Source of the DNA: Alteromonas sp047556435
Lineage (GTDB): Bacteria > Pseudomonadota > Gammaproteobacteria > Enterobacterales > Alteromonadaceae
Length of the DNA stretch: 64,000 bases
Reading direction: 5' to 3'
NCBI RefSeq assembly: GCF_047556435.1
Contig: NZ_CP180210.1
Span: forward strand, 2,914,001 to 2,978,000
Under the pieces are notes generated by a model. It was not told where the DNA came from, ran no database searches, and worked only from the letters and a program-made list of their open reading frames with translations. A program made the translations under genes and the position numbers. Below are positions 35,649 to 44,339 of this stretch, in pieces (the stretch's first letter is position 1; each line of letters starts with the position of its first letter).

Positions 35649-36641
35649 TTACTCTTCAGACTGCAAAAGCTGTTCACCGCTGATCTGAAACATCGACGCC
35701 TGGTATTCATTTAGCGCAAATACCCAATCACTCACCCAGTGGGGGCTATCAGGTGTACTAAACCAAATTTTGTGAAGCCCGTCTTCGTCTGCCTGCGTCA
35801 AATAGGCGAAAACGTCGCTGCCATCACTCAGTGTGTAAACGATGTCGCCTATTAACACTTGCTGCTCCCACTGATGCTGCACGTATGGCGCCACAGAAGT
35901 AAATTGCAATGGTGTCATCTGGCCGATAGTCTGGGCAATAACGCCGGGAAACGCTAACCGGCTGTCGCGCGGCTGTTGCTCCCATACCCAGGGTTCAGCA
36001 ACATCCCCTTCACTGCGGCTCAGCGTCATTTCAGGCTGACGATTAAACGCCAGCACCACTTTATCGATATCCTGCACTGAGAATGGCAGAACTTCATTCT
36101 CCAGCCAGTCAGTGGGTGAACGCGGCAGAGACAACGTAGTATCAATCAGATAACTGACCGCGCGCCCCTGCTCCCGAACATACTGACCAAGCCCGCTGCT
36201 GGCTGGATTTCCCACAATCAAGGACCACGTCTGCTTGCCCGTAGCTAACTCCAGTAACACACTTTGCGCGTCCTGCATCTCTGGGGCTTCAAGCCCAAGG
36301 CGGGCGTAATTATCCGGGTCAGAGGTTTTTGGCTCCAGCACTGCGGCTTTGCGAAGTGCACTCACCAGCTCCCCCAGCGCCTGGCGATTGGCCGGAAAAC
36401 TTTGCATGGTATCTAAGTGATTAGCCATCCATTCACCATCTTGCTGCGTCGCCTTGAAAATCACACCCTGTGAATCGCTGATTGTTACACTGTTTATCGC
36501 AGAAGCCTGTTCAGAGAACCCTTTCATCCAGGCCTGCGACTGCACCTGACCGGATCCTTTATCGCGCTCGGTTGCAAGCCAATATGCCACCGAACCGGAT
36601 ATCGCCACCAGCGCAGTTAATACCAGTACGCGTGCGCTCAT
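35649..36641 (-). CDS. DUF4340 domain protein of a Gld-type ABC system
   Basis: ATG at 36641 overlaps the stop of the upstream gene (ATGA) and has AAGGAG 8-9 nt before it, giving 330 aa. An N-terminal hydrophobic helix (VLVLTALVAISGSVAYWLA) anchors a periplasmic domain. The DUF4340 repeats are visible as VTISDSQGVIFKATQQDGEWMA and WSLIVGNPASSGLGQYVRE, followed by LSRSEGDVAEPWVWEQ. It is the last gene of the four-gene operon; DUF4340 proteins regularly accompany GldG-like proteins. Its molecular role is unknown. Confidence 0.8.
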   Translation of the reverse strand: MSARVLVLTALVAISGSVAYWLATERDKGSGQVQSQAWMKGFSEQASAINSVTISDSQGVIFKATQQDGEWMANHLDTMQSFPANRQALGELVSALRKAAVLEPKTSDPDNYARLGLEAPEMQDAQSVLLELATGKQTWSLIVGNPASSGLGQYVREQGRAVSYLIDTTLSLPRSPTDWLENEVLPFSVQDIDKVVLAFNRQPEMTLSRSEGDVAEPWVWEQQPRDSRLAFPGVIAQTIGQMTPLQFTSVAPYVQHQWEQQVLIGDIVYTLSDGSDVFAYLTQADEDGLHKIWFSTPDSPHWVSDWVFALNEYQASMFQISGEQLLQSEE

Positions 36642-38485
36642 GAGGATGTCTCCTTCAGTCTGGCAGGCGCGCGACGCCTTCCAACCCAAAATATAAGAAA
36701 CAACAGAAATACCAGCGCAATCGGTGCCGCCGCCACATTCAGTAGCTTCAGCCAGTTGCCAAGTGCGTCAATATCACGCTCTAACTGGTAACGGACCTCA
36801 CGAAGCGCTTTTCGGATCGCGACACGTTGCTCAACAAACTCATCAATCGCAGACTGCTGCTCATCTGTCATCACCAGCGCGCCCCCCTGAGCCTGCTGAG
36901 ACTGGAGCTGTGCAAGCTGTGCTTCGGTCTGCTCTAGCTGGTTTTGTAAACGCTCTTCCTGTTCACGGAATTTCGCTTCCGCTTTCATTTCAATAGCCTG
37001 AACCCGGGTGAACGGACGGGCAAAAGTTCCGCGACTGCGAACACTGATAAGGGCATCACTGCCGGCCAGGTTCTCTGTCGCGTTGGTTATAAAGTCGCCG
37101 TTATTCGCAAATGGCGTATACAGTGTTTGTCCGAAAAAGCTGCTCTGCTGCACCCAAAACTGATCTACCAGCATGTCAGCATCAGCCACAACAACAATAT
37201 TGGCTCCGGCAGTTGACGCTTTGAAGGTGCCTTCGCTGTCCACCGGCGCCTGCGTATATGCCGATGCCATTTCTCCGGTGAAACGTGCTGCCAGAGTAAA
37301 TTTCTCGCGCGTGTCTGCCTGCCCCATGAACAACGAAGAAGGCTCGCGGTTTAACGCATACTCCTGCGCATCTATCAGCATGGCGTTGTCAGATGTTTGC
37401 ATCAGCGCATCCTGCTTTAGAGCGCTGCTCTTATCAAGCACGAGTGCGCCAAACGAGGCCCCGTTGATCATCTCCAGGTTTGCCGTCGTCACATCAGTAC
37501 GATCAAGGTTTTCTGCGGTAAGACCTAAGATACCCGGGTGCCTGACGATGCCACCATCCTGACCACGGATCTCAAGTCCCAACTGTTCATCAAGAAGTAC
37601 GCCGCCTTCATCCAGCGAAATTCCCCATTTGGCCAGTAGCGACGTATCTGACGGGTTAGCCTGCATCGCGCCCATCATCGCCATTTGGTCAGATTCAAAG
37701 TGTGGATCGACAAACGCCAGCAACCGACCCTGATTCATTACAAACTGGTCAATTGCAAAGCTGAGTGGCTCGCTTAATGACGTGGCATGCGCCAGCATAA
37801 CGACATCTGTATCCTGTGGTAATGACTCGGCTTCCGGGTTGAGAATTTCCACATCGTAAAGCTGTGAAAGTTGCTCGTAAAATACCATTGCCTGACTGTA
37901 TTGCCCGGTCATTGGATTCTGACCGCCCGTCACGGGAAGTGACGAGATTAGCGTAAGCTTCACAGGTTCCGGATCGCTTAACTGATAGATAAGCTTGCTG
38001 ATGTCATATTCCAGAAACTGTTCTTTTTGCGGATCAAAAAAGTTTATCGTGAACTGATCGTCAAGCGTATTGGTTCCCGCCAGCCCAAAATACACGGCTT
38101 CCCCTATGCTGCCTATCGATGCCCCGGTTAAGCCAAACTGCGCCGCCTGATCTTCCGCCTCGGAAAATGGCTCGGGATCAATGACCTTCAGACGAACCTT
38201 GCCGTTTGACGCCTGCTCGTACTCTTCCAATAAGCTCAGTACCCGATTTGCATAGTTTCTCAGGCTGGTCATGCCTTTTGATGCGGTATCTGAGTAAAAG
38301 AAATAGAGCGTTACCGGCTCATCTAACTCTGCGAGCACAGCTTTACTGCCGTCTGACAGCGAATACACCGCGTTTTCTGTAAGATCTGCGCGATATTTAC
38401 CTAACAATTGATTGTTGAGTACCACCAGCGCGACAAACAGAAGTACCAACAACGAGAGACTAAAAAGTGCTGACAACTTTCTCAT
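36638..38485 (-). CDS. GldG-like ABC transporter auxiliary protein
   Basis: The 615-aa protein has a membrane helix at each end (about 7-25 and 580-602). Between them is a large GldG-type extracytoplasmic domain: YSLSDGSKAVLAELDEPVTLYFFYSD, LDEPV-linked VIDPEPFSE, and KLTLISSLPVTGG. A Gln/Leu-rich coiled coil lies at about 510-545 (EQEERLQNQLEQTEAQLAQLQ). In Bacteroidota GldG is part of the gliding ABC complex; the proteobacterial relatives have no assigned substrate. It is followed by DUF4340 and preceded by the permease gene after 4 nt. Confidence 0.8.
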   Translation of the reverse strand: MRKLSALFSLSLLVLLFVALVVLNNQLLGKYRADLTENAVYSLSDGSKAVLAELDEPVTLYFFYSDTASKGMTSLRNYANRVLSLLEEYEQASNGKVRLKVIDPEPFSEAEDQAAQFGLTGASIGSIGEAVYFGLAGTNTLDDQFTINFFDPQKEQFLEYDISKLIYQLSDPEPVKLTLISSLPVTGGQNPMTGQYSQAMVFYEQLSQLYDVEILNPEAESLPQDTDVVMLAHATSLSEPLSFAIDQFVMNQGRLLAFVDPHFESDQMAMMGAMQANPSDTSLLAKWGISLDEGGVLLDEQLGLEIRGQDGGIVRHPGILGLTAENLDRTDVTTANLEMINGASFGALVLDKSSALKQDALMQTSDNAMLIDAQEYALNREPSSLFMGQADTREKFTLAARFTGEMASAYTQAPVDSEGTFKASTAGANIVVVADADMLVDQFWVQQSSFFGQTLYTPFANNGDFITNATENLAGSDALISVRSRGTFARPFTRVQAIEMKAEAKFREQEERLQNQLEQTEAQLAQLQSQQAQGGALVMTDEQQSAIDEFVEQRVAIRKALREVRYQLERDIDALGNWLKLLNVAAAPIALVFLLFLIFWVGRRRAPARLKETSS

Positions 38486-38489
38486 ATCT

Positions 38490-39227
38490 TTAATCTGCCT
38501 TCTTCTGTTCGATAATCACCAGGCTGGCATAAAGCCAGATACCCATCGTGATAAGGAAGTAACCCACATCATTAAGTGCAAGTACCCCTTTCGCCATCGA
38601 TTCAAAATGTGTGAGAAAACTAAACGAAGCAACGGTGTCAATGACGGCGTTGCCGGCCCAGTGCTGAAACGCGTCCAGAACAATGCCGGAACCGCTGACC
38701 ACAAACAGAAAACACACGACGATAGCAAGAATAAAGGCAACTACCTGATTTTTAGTCATGGCAGACATGCACATACTGATAGCCAGAAACGCGCCCGCCA
38801 TTAACCAGCTGCCAATATACGCCGCAATGATGATCCCATTGTCCGGCGCGCCAAGATAGCTTACTGTCAGCCAGAGCGGAAATGTCAGCGCCAGCGCTAG
38901 TGCCAGAACGCCCCAGGCGGCTAGAAACTTGCCCATCACCGCTTCGCCGACACTGACAGGCAGTGTCATCAACAGCTCGATACTGCCGGACTTACGCTCT
39001 TCGGCCCACGTGCGCATGGCGATTGCCGGTACCAAAAAAAGATAAAGCCATGGATGAAAGTTGAAAAAAGGCAGTAAATCAGCCTGACCGCGCTCAAACA
39101 AATTGCCAATGAAGAAGGTGAAAATGCTGCTAAGCATCAGGAAAATAGCGATAAACACATAGGCCACTGGTGTGGCAAAAAAGCTGCTAAATTCCCGCTT
39201 GGTAATTATCCAGATATTTCTCATCAC
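38490..39227 (-). CDS. ABC-2 type permease (GldF-like)
   Basis: A 245-aa polytopic protein with six hydrophobic helices. REFSSFFATPVAYVFIAIFL at the N-terminus and MRTWAEERKSGSIELLMTLPVS in the middle are the typical ABC-2 permease motifs of the GldF/NosY type. It overlaps the ATPase gene by 4 nt and would form the membrane channel of the complex. Confidence 0.87.
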   Translation of the reverse strand: MMRNIWIITKREFSSFFATPVAYVFIAIFLMLSSIFTFFIGNLFERGQADLLPFFNFHPWLYLFLVPAIAMRTWAEERKSGSIELLMTLPVSVGEAVMGKFLAAWGVLALALALTFPLWLTVSYLGAPDNGIIIAAYIGSWLMAGAFLAISMCMSAMTKNQVVAFILAIVVCFLFVVSGSGIVLDAFQHWAGNAVIDTVASFSFLTHFESMAKGVLALNDVGYFLITMGIWLYASLVIIEQKKAD

Positions 39228-40150
39228 ACCGACTCCCCTGATGCTGTGATTTCTCTGAAAACATCATCCAGCCTGCCCTGTTCAACGTGTAAGTCTTCTA
39301 CCGGCAAGCGACGTAACTGAATATGTTCGGCGACCTGCGGCAGAATGTGCGCACCGGGCTCAGGGAACAGCGTTACCCGGCCGGTTCTGCGATCCACTTC
39401 CATATCATCAACGCCCTCAAGCTCAGCCAGCCCGGATATGTCCGCAGCATAACTCAGCGTCAGGCTGACAGACTGATAAAAGCGTGATTTTTGCTGGAGT
39501 GCGAGTGGCGTATCATCAAATTTCAGTGCACCATCGGCAATAATCATTACCCGGTTGCACACCGCGGCAACCTCTTCGAGGATATGCGTAGAAATAATCA
39601 CAATTTTATCTTCGCTCAGCCCCTGGATAAGCTTTCTGACCTGATGCTTTTGATTGGGATCCAATCCATCTGTTGGCTCGTCGAGGATCAGGATTTTCGG
39701 ATCGTGAATAATAGCCTGGGCCAGACCCACACGCCGCTTGAACCCTTTCGACAAGTTATCGATGGGACGGTCAAGCACGGCCTGTAACTCAAGCTGCGCA
39801 ACAACGTCAGCGATTCTCTCGTGTTTATGTTTTCCTTTCAGCTCGCGTATTTGCGCGATGAAAAGCAAAAACTGATAAACCGTCATATCACCGTAAGCTG
39901 GCGCGCCTTCTGGCAAATACCCTATGGTCTTCTGCACTGACTTGCTGTGTTTACTTATGTCTGTGCCATTAATATGGATAGTGCCTTCAGAGGCAGGTAA
40001 AAAGCCGGTCAACATTTTCATGGTTGTCGACTTACCCGCGCCATTTGGCCCTAGAAAGCCGACAATGTCCCCTGGCTTTATGTCGAAGGACAGACCATCA
40101 ACCGCTTTGAACTTGTCAAAGTACCGTGAAAGATTTTTAACAGCGATCAT
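39224..40150 (-). CDS. ABC transporter ATP-binding protein (GldA-like)
   Basis: The 308-aa ATPase has Walker A GPNGAGKST at 34-42, the Q-loop region IGYLPEGAPAYGDMTV, the signature LSKGFKRRVGLAQAI, Walker B KILILDEPTDGLDP and the H-loop STHILEEV. The C-terminal extension (about 215-308) resembles the GldA/CcmA-type tail. It is the first gene of the leftward operon with the ABC-2 permease, the GldG-like protein and DUF4340. The substrate is unknown. Confidence 0.88.
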   Translation of the reverse strand: MIAVKNLSRYFDKFKAVDGLSFDIKPGDIVGFLGPNGAGKSTTMKMLTGFLPASEGTIHINGTDISKHSKSVQKTIGYLPEGAPAYGDMTVYQFLLFIAQIRELKGKHKHERIADVVAQLELQAVLDRPIDNLSKGFKRRVGLAQAIIHDPKILILDEPTDGLDPNQKHQVRKLIQGLSEDKIVIISTHILEEVAAVCNRVMIIADGALKFDDTPLALQQKSRFYQSVSLTLSYAADISGLAELEGVDDMEVDRRTGRVTLFPEPGAHILPQVAEHIQLRRLPVEDLHVEQGRLDDVFREITASGESV

Positions 40151-40718
40151 AGTGTTCCTAATACGATCATCAACAATAGCGACTGCGGGGGTCAGGGATT
40201 ATTCCGTTATCTCCCCGCAAGACTGCTGTTTCTCATGCATTGCAGTGTGATTATCTGCCTGCACGATATGAAAATTATTTGTTGTGGGTTACTGCCACAC
40301 CGTAAACCGGTCTTATGGCTCAACGTCTGACTCACATTTTATTGGCAATGGCCTGAACACCAAAGCTGGTGTTTGTCAGCGCAAGACCAGCCAGACGGCT
40401 TACTTTGCCAGGCAGGATCATACGACCACGCACAACACTGGCGTAGTGGATATAGTGACACATGCACGAATTTCAATCATCAGGAGATCGTCTTTCTGCG
40501 ATGTTTTTCTGCCGCTCTCCCAACCGGTAACGAAAAAACATACTGTTAGCGTAGAAAAGAAAAAAGCCCGCAAAAAAGCGGGCCGAAATGGGGTAATCCA
40601 GGGAACCATCTCGGCATACGGAAAAGCCTGGGATGGACAAGCAAAAAACTTGTAGAGGAAACATACGTGAGAAATATGAGACAATTATTACAACGCGATA
40701 AGTAAATTTTGATTCCGG
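40151..40718. other. Intergenic region between the ABC operon and trmO
   Basis: 568 bp without a convincing protein gene, between two divergent transcription units. It contains a leftward-facing terminator hairpin (separate entry) far from any gene end, and a 13-codon GTG frame (40667-40705) just before trmO that may be chance. Confidence 0.45.
40554..40583 (-). terminator. Orphan leftward terminator
   Basis: GCCCGC (40566-40571) and GCGGGC (40578-40583) pair across A6; on the minus strand the stem is followed by TTTTTTCTTTT. No minus-strand gene ends here: the nearest upstream minus-strand sequence is the antisense of trmO. It may end a small RNA transcribed leftward from about 40700. Confidence 0.6.
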
Positions 40719-41438
40719 ATGAACAGTACAAATTTTACGGTCAGTGCCATCGGGCACATCACCACGCCATTCAGGCAAAAGTTTGCCATTCCACGACAAT
40801 CCTCTCTGGCCAGGGCGAAAGGCGTCATTACGTTGACACCGGAATTTACCAGTGACGCCGTCTTCAAGGGCCTGGACGGTTTTTCGCATCTTTGGTTGCT
40901 GTTTATGTTTCACGAGACCCTGCCCAGAGGGTGGAAGCCCGCAGTAAAAGCACCGCGACTGGGTGGGAATGACACACTTGGGGTTTTTGCCTCACGAAGC
41001 ACTCACCGACCCAATGGAATCGGCATGTCGCTGGTGGAAAACTGTGGCTGGGAACGACACAACGGCCAGCTGCGATTACACGTTGCAGGCGTGGATCTCT
41101 TGGATGCGACGCCCATTGTAGACATTAAGCCTTACCTTCACTATGCAGACAGTCGGGAAAACGCTTCAGACCCGCTGGCATCTTATATGCAGATACCAAA
41201 CCGCGACGTGACGTTTTGCGAGAGTACAGCGTCGGTACTCAAAGAAGCACAATCCCAATACCCGGACTTTGAATCTCTGACCAGAAATATTCTTTCTCAG
41301 GATCCCCGCCCCGCCTATCGCCAGCACCTTGATAATGATAATAAAACGTACAAAGTCATCCTTTATACTTATGATGTAAGCTGGCGGGTGTGTCACGGTA
41401 ACATCAAGGTCACGGCACTTCACGCAGTCAACACTTAA
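40719..41438 (+). CDS. trmO: tRNA (N6-threonylcarbamoyladenosine37-N6)-methyltransferase TrmO
   Basis: TrmO (formerly TsaA/YaeB) uses AdoMet to methylate t6A37 of tRNA-Thr. The 239-aa sequence begins with VSAIGHITTPFRQKFAIPRQ and has GLDGFSHLWLLFMFHE, then the signature GVFASRSTHRPNGIGMSLV and DLLDATPIVDIKPYLHYAD, all conserved in the family. The C-terminal domain (about 160-239) includes DPRPAYRQ. It is transcribed alone; no terminator was found after it. Confidence 0.93.
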   Translation: MNSTNFTVSAIGHITTPFRQKFAIPRQSSLARAKGVITLTPEFTSDAVFKGLDGFSHLWLLFMFHETLPRGWKPAVKAPRLGGNDTLGVFASRSTHRPNGIGMSLVENCGWERHNGQLRLHVAGVDLLDATPIVDIKPYLHYADSRENASDPLASYMQIPNRDVTFCESTASVLKEAQSQYPDFESLTRNILSQDPRPAYRQHLDNDNKTYKVILYTYDVSWRVCHGNIKVTALHAVNT

Positions 41439-41488
41439 CCAGGCATGGGAATACACGTTGTCGATATTACGACCAGACCGGGCGGCAG

Positions 41489-41523
41489 AGTCAGCAGTCA
41501 GCAGTCAGCAGTCAGCAGTCAGC
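41489..41523 (+). repeat. Heptanucleotide tandem repeat (AGTCAGC x5)
   Basis: Five perfect copies of AGTCAGC lie between trmO and proS, about 205 bp upstream of the proS start. Five copies without a mismatch suggest slippage-type length variation. Confidence 0.9.
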
Positions 41524-41729
41524 AAGGCTACCGCTGCCAGCGATAACCTGATCATGCGTTCACACTGGTATAGACTAAAAACATCACCGCGTATCTGAAC
41601 CCTGCAGTCAGTTCGATTCGCATACAGAGAATGACAGGTCACTAACGCACTGTTTTTCGCTTTTGTTGACCGCCGACAACCGCTAGAATACGCGGGATTA
41701 AAAATTCGAATTAAAGGAAGCTAGTTGTA

Positions 41730-43427
41730 ATGCGCACGAGTCAATACTTACTGTCGACGCAAAAAGAAACGCCAGCCGAAGCGGAAGTCATCAGCCATCA
41801 GCTGATGCTGCGCGCCGGCATGATCCGGAAACTGGCTTCAGGACTTTATACATGGTTGCCGTCCGGGCTGCGTGTGTTGAACAAGGTCGCCGGTATCGTG
41901 CGAGAGGAAATGGATCGCGCCGGTGGCATTGAAGTGTTGATGCCGGTAGTACAGCCTGCCGATTTGTGGGAAGAATCCGGTCGCTGGGATGAGTACGGCC
42001 CTGAGTTGCTGCGTGTTAAAGATCGCCACAACCGTGATTTTGTTCTGGGTCCAACCCATGAAGAGGTCATCACCTCTCTGGTCCGCAATGAGGTTAGCAG
42101 TTACAAACAACTACCGTTGAACCTTTATCAAATCCAAACCAAATTTCGTGATGAAGTGCGTCCGCGGTTTGGCATTATGCGTGGCCGTGAATTTACCATG
42201 AAAGACGCGTACAGTTTTCACCTTGATGACGAGTGCCTGGGGAAAACCTACGACGCCATGTACGGTGCATACAGCCGTATATTTGAACGTATGGGGCTGG
42301 ATTATCGCGCCGTTATCGCCGACTCCGGCGCGATCGGCGGAAGCGTTTCTCACGAATTTCATGTCTTAGCGGCATCAGGTGAAGACGCTATTGCCTTTTC
42401 AGACAGCTCTGAATATGCAGCCAACGTGGAAATGGCAGAGGCTGTTGCACCTGAACCACAAACGCCATCGGGCGACGCTGTGAAGATCGTGACAAAAGAA
42501 TCTGGCTCAATGGATGATTTTTACGCTACACACGGTAAATCAGCGTCTGACGCGGTAAGAATCGTTGTGGTAAAAGGCGTGGCAGAAGAAGGCGAAGAAA
42601 ACTGGGTAGCGCTGGTTCTGCGCGCTGATCATACGCTCAATGACATCAAAGCCGAAAAGCACCCTCTTGTGGCCGCTCCGCTAACCCAGGCTAGCGAAGA
42701 AAAGGCCACGCAACTGCTGGGTTGTAGCCCGGTATCCGCAGATCCATTGTCGTGTAATCTGCCGGTGATTGTCGATCACAGTGCCGCCGTGCTGGCAGAT
42801 TTTATCTGTGGTGCCGGTGAGTCCAATACGTTCCGTATCAATGCAAACTGGAACAACACACCAGAGTCGGTCGATATCCGCAACGTGGTTGCCGGTGATG
42901 CGGCCCCGGATGGCAATGGTACCATTGAAATCAAGCGCGGCATCGAAGTGGGCCATATCTTTCAGTTAGGTGACAAGTACTCTAAAGCTATGAACTGTGG
43001 CGTACTCAGCGAGAGCGGAAAGCATCAGACACTGACGATGGGATGCTATGGAATCGGTGTATCTCGCATCGTCGCCGCTGCGATTGAACAAAACCATGAC
43101 AAATTTGGGATCATCTGGCCAGATCCAATTGCGCCATTTAAGGTAGCGTTGATCCCAATGAATATGCATAAATCACAACGCATCAAAGATACCGCAGAAG
43201 CCCTTTATCAGAAACTGACCGAGATGGGCGTAGAAGTGTTGTTCGACGATCGTAAAGAGCGCCCTGGCGTGATGTTCAATGATATGGAATTAATTGGCAT
43301 CCCGCACAGTATCGTGATTGGCGAAAGAAACCTGGACAATCAGCAGGTGGAATATAAGAATCGACGCACAGGTGACAAGCAACTCTTGGATATTGACGCA
43401 GTTTGTGAGCACATCGGTGCGCTATAA
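41730..43427 (+). CDS. proS: Proline--tRNA ligase
   Basis: The 565-aa class II synthetase charges tRNA-Pro. MRTSQYLLSTQKETPAEAEV and LMLRAGMIRKLASGLYTWLPSG open the catalytic domain; VLGPTHEEV and FRDEVRPRFGIMRGREFTMKDAYSFH are motif 2, and the YbaK-like editing insert lies at about residues 225-405. The C-terminal anticodon-binding domain begins near FKVALIPMN. A TAGAAT -10-like box lies at 41684-41689. Two tRNA-Pro genes for it lie in this window. Confidence 0.97.
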   Translation: MRTSQYLLSTQKETPAEAEVISHQLMLRAGMIRKLASGLYTWLPSGLRVLNKVAGIVREEMDRAGGIEVLMPVVQPADLWEESGRWDEYGPELLRVKDRHNRDFVLGPTHEEVITSLVRNEVSSYKQLPLNLYQIQTKFRDEVRPRFGIMRGREFTMKDAYSFHLDDECLGKTYDAMYGAYSRIFERMGLDYRAVIADSGAIGGSVSHEFHVLAASGEDAIAFSDSSEYAANVEMAEAVAPEPQTPSGDAVKIVTKESGSMDDFYATHGKSASDAVRIVVVKGVAEEGEENWVALVLRADHTLNDIKAEKHPLVAAPLTQASEEKATQLLGCSPVSADPLSCNLPVIVDHSAAVLADFICGAGESNTFRINANWNNTPESVDIRNVVAGDAAPDGNGTIEIKRGIEVGHIFQLGDKYSKAMNCGVLSESGKHQTLTMGCYGIGVSRIVAAAIEQNHDKFGIIWPDPIAPFKVALIPMNMHKSQRIKDTAEALYQKLTEMGVEVLFDDRKERPGVMFNDMELIGIPHSIVIGERNLDNQQVEYKNRRTGDKQLLDIDAVCEHIGAL

Positions 43428-43470
43428 TTAAACTACGGCCTATCCGATAACAGGAAGTAACGGAGGAGAC

Positions 43471-44310
43471 ATGCAGGTAACGTTTTACGGTGTGAGAGGG
43501 TCTATCCCCACACCGGGTGCAGAGTTCGTCCGTTACGGTGGCAACACCGCCTGTGTTCATGTCAGCCTGTCAGACGGTACCGACATCATTCTGGATGCCG
43601 GTACCGGAATACGGTTGCTGGGCAACGAGCTGGTTAAGAAAGACAGCCCTATCCACTTATTGCTAACCCACAATCACTGGGATCATATTCAGGGCTTCCC
43701 TTTTTTCGCGCCGATATATCAAAAAGACCGCCCCATTATTATTTATCCGGGACAAACGGCGCTCCCTGAACACGATCAGATTTTACAGCAAATGCAGGGC
43801 TCTGTTTTTCCGGTTCCAGCCAAAGCATTAACCTCGGATATCTCTTTACACATCATTCCCGATGGCCAGGATAGCTGGCAGATTGGTAACGCTACCATCC
43901 GCCGACTCCCAATGAACCACCCCGGTAAAGGTAGTGCCTATTGCATTAACGATGGCAACACTAAAATCGCTTATATTACAGACAATGAGCTTTACCCGCC
44001 TTATAAGAAAGAAACCGATTTCTTAACCTTTGCCGATTTTGCCAGAGACGCTGACGTCATCATTCACGATGCGCAGTACATGGTGGCGGACATGCCCGCC
44101 AAATCGGGATGGGGACACAGCGTTGCAGAAGAAGCGGTGAAGCTGGCAATGGCTTGCAATGCCAAATGCTTGGCACTATACAGCCACGATCCAGAACGCA
44201 CCGACGATGATATCGACGCGGTAGTGGAACATTGCAATCAATTCATTCAGGTTGCAGAATCATCACTCACTCTGATCGCGGCAGCCGAAGGACAAACGCT
44301 GCAACTTTAA
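43471..44310 (+). CDS. Metallo-beta-lactamase-fold hydrolase
   Basis: The 279-aa protein has the HxHxDH motif (H67, H69, D71, H72 in THNHWDH), DAGTG near 43, a His in LPMNHPGKGSAY, ITDNE and a C-terminal YSHDPERTDDD. The N-terminus MQVTFYGVRGSIPTPG is shared with a group of MBL-fold proteins related to cyclic-nucleotide phosphodiesterases and CbpE-like phosphodiesterases. There is no signal peptide, so it is cytoplasmic. The substrate is unknown. It lies 43 nt after proS with no terminator between them, so co-transcription is likely. Confidence 0.83.
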   Translation: MQVTFYGVRGSIPTPGAEFVRYGGNTACVHVSLSDGTDIILDAGTGIRLLGNELVKKDSPIHLLLTHNHWDHIQGFPFFAPIYQKDRPIIIYPGQTALPEHDQILQQMQGSVFPVPAKALTSDISLHIIPDGQDSWQIGNATIRRLPMNHPGKGSAYCINDGNTKIAYITDNELYPPYKKETDFLTFADFARDADVIIHDAQYMVADMPAKSGWGHSVAEEAVKLAMACNAKCLALYSHDPERTDDDIDAVVEHCNQFIQVAESSLTLIAAAEGQTLQL

Positions 44311-44339
44311 TTATTTACGCTTTATCATGGAGTATTCCA

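Noticed and set aside
40473..40913. 146-aa minus-strand ORF across the trmO start
   Set aside because: It is antisense to the well-supported trmO gene and passes through the terminator hairpin; no family resemblance was seen.
41489..41523. Possible CRISPR array
   Set aside because: The 7-bp units are directly adjacent with no spacers.
41684..41689. TAGAAT as the proS promoter
   Set aside because: The nearest TTGACC is only 12 bp upstream, too close for a sigma-70 promoter, and the sequence at the correct distance is poor.
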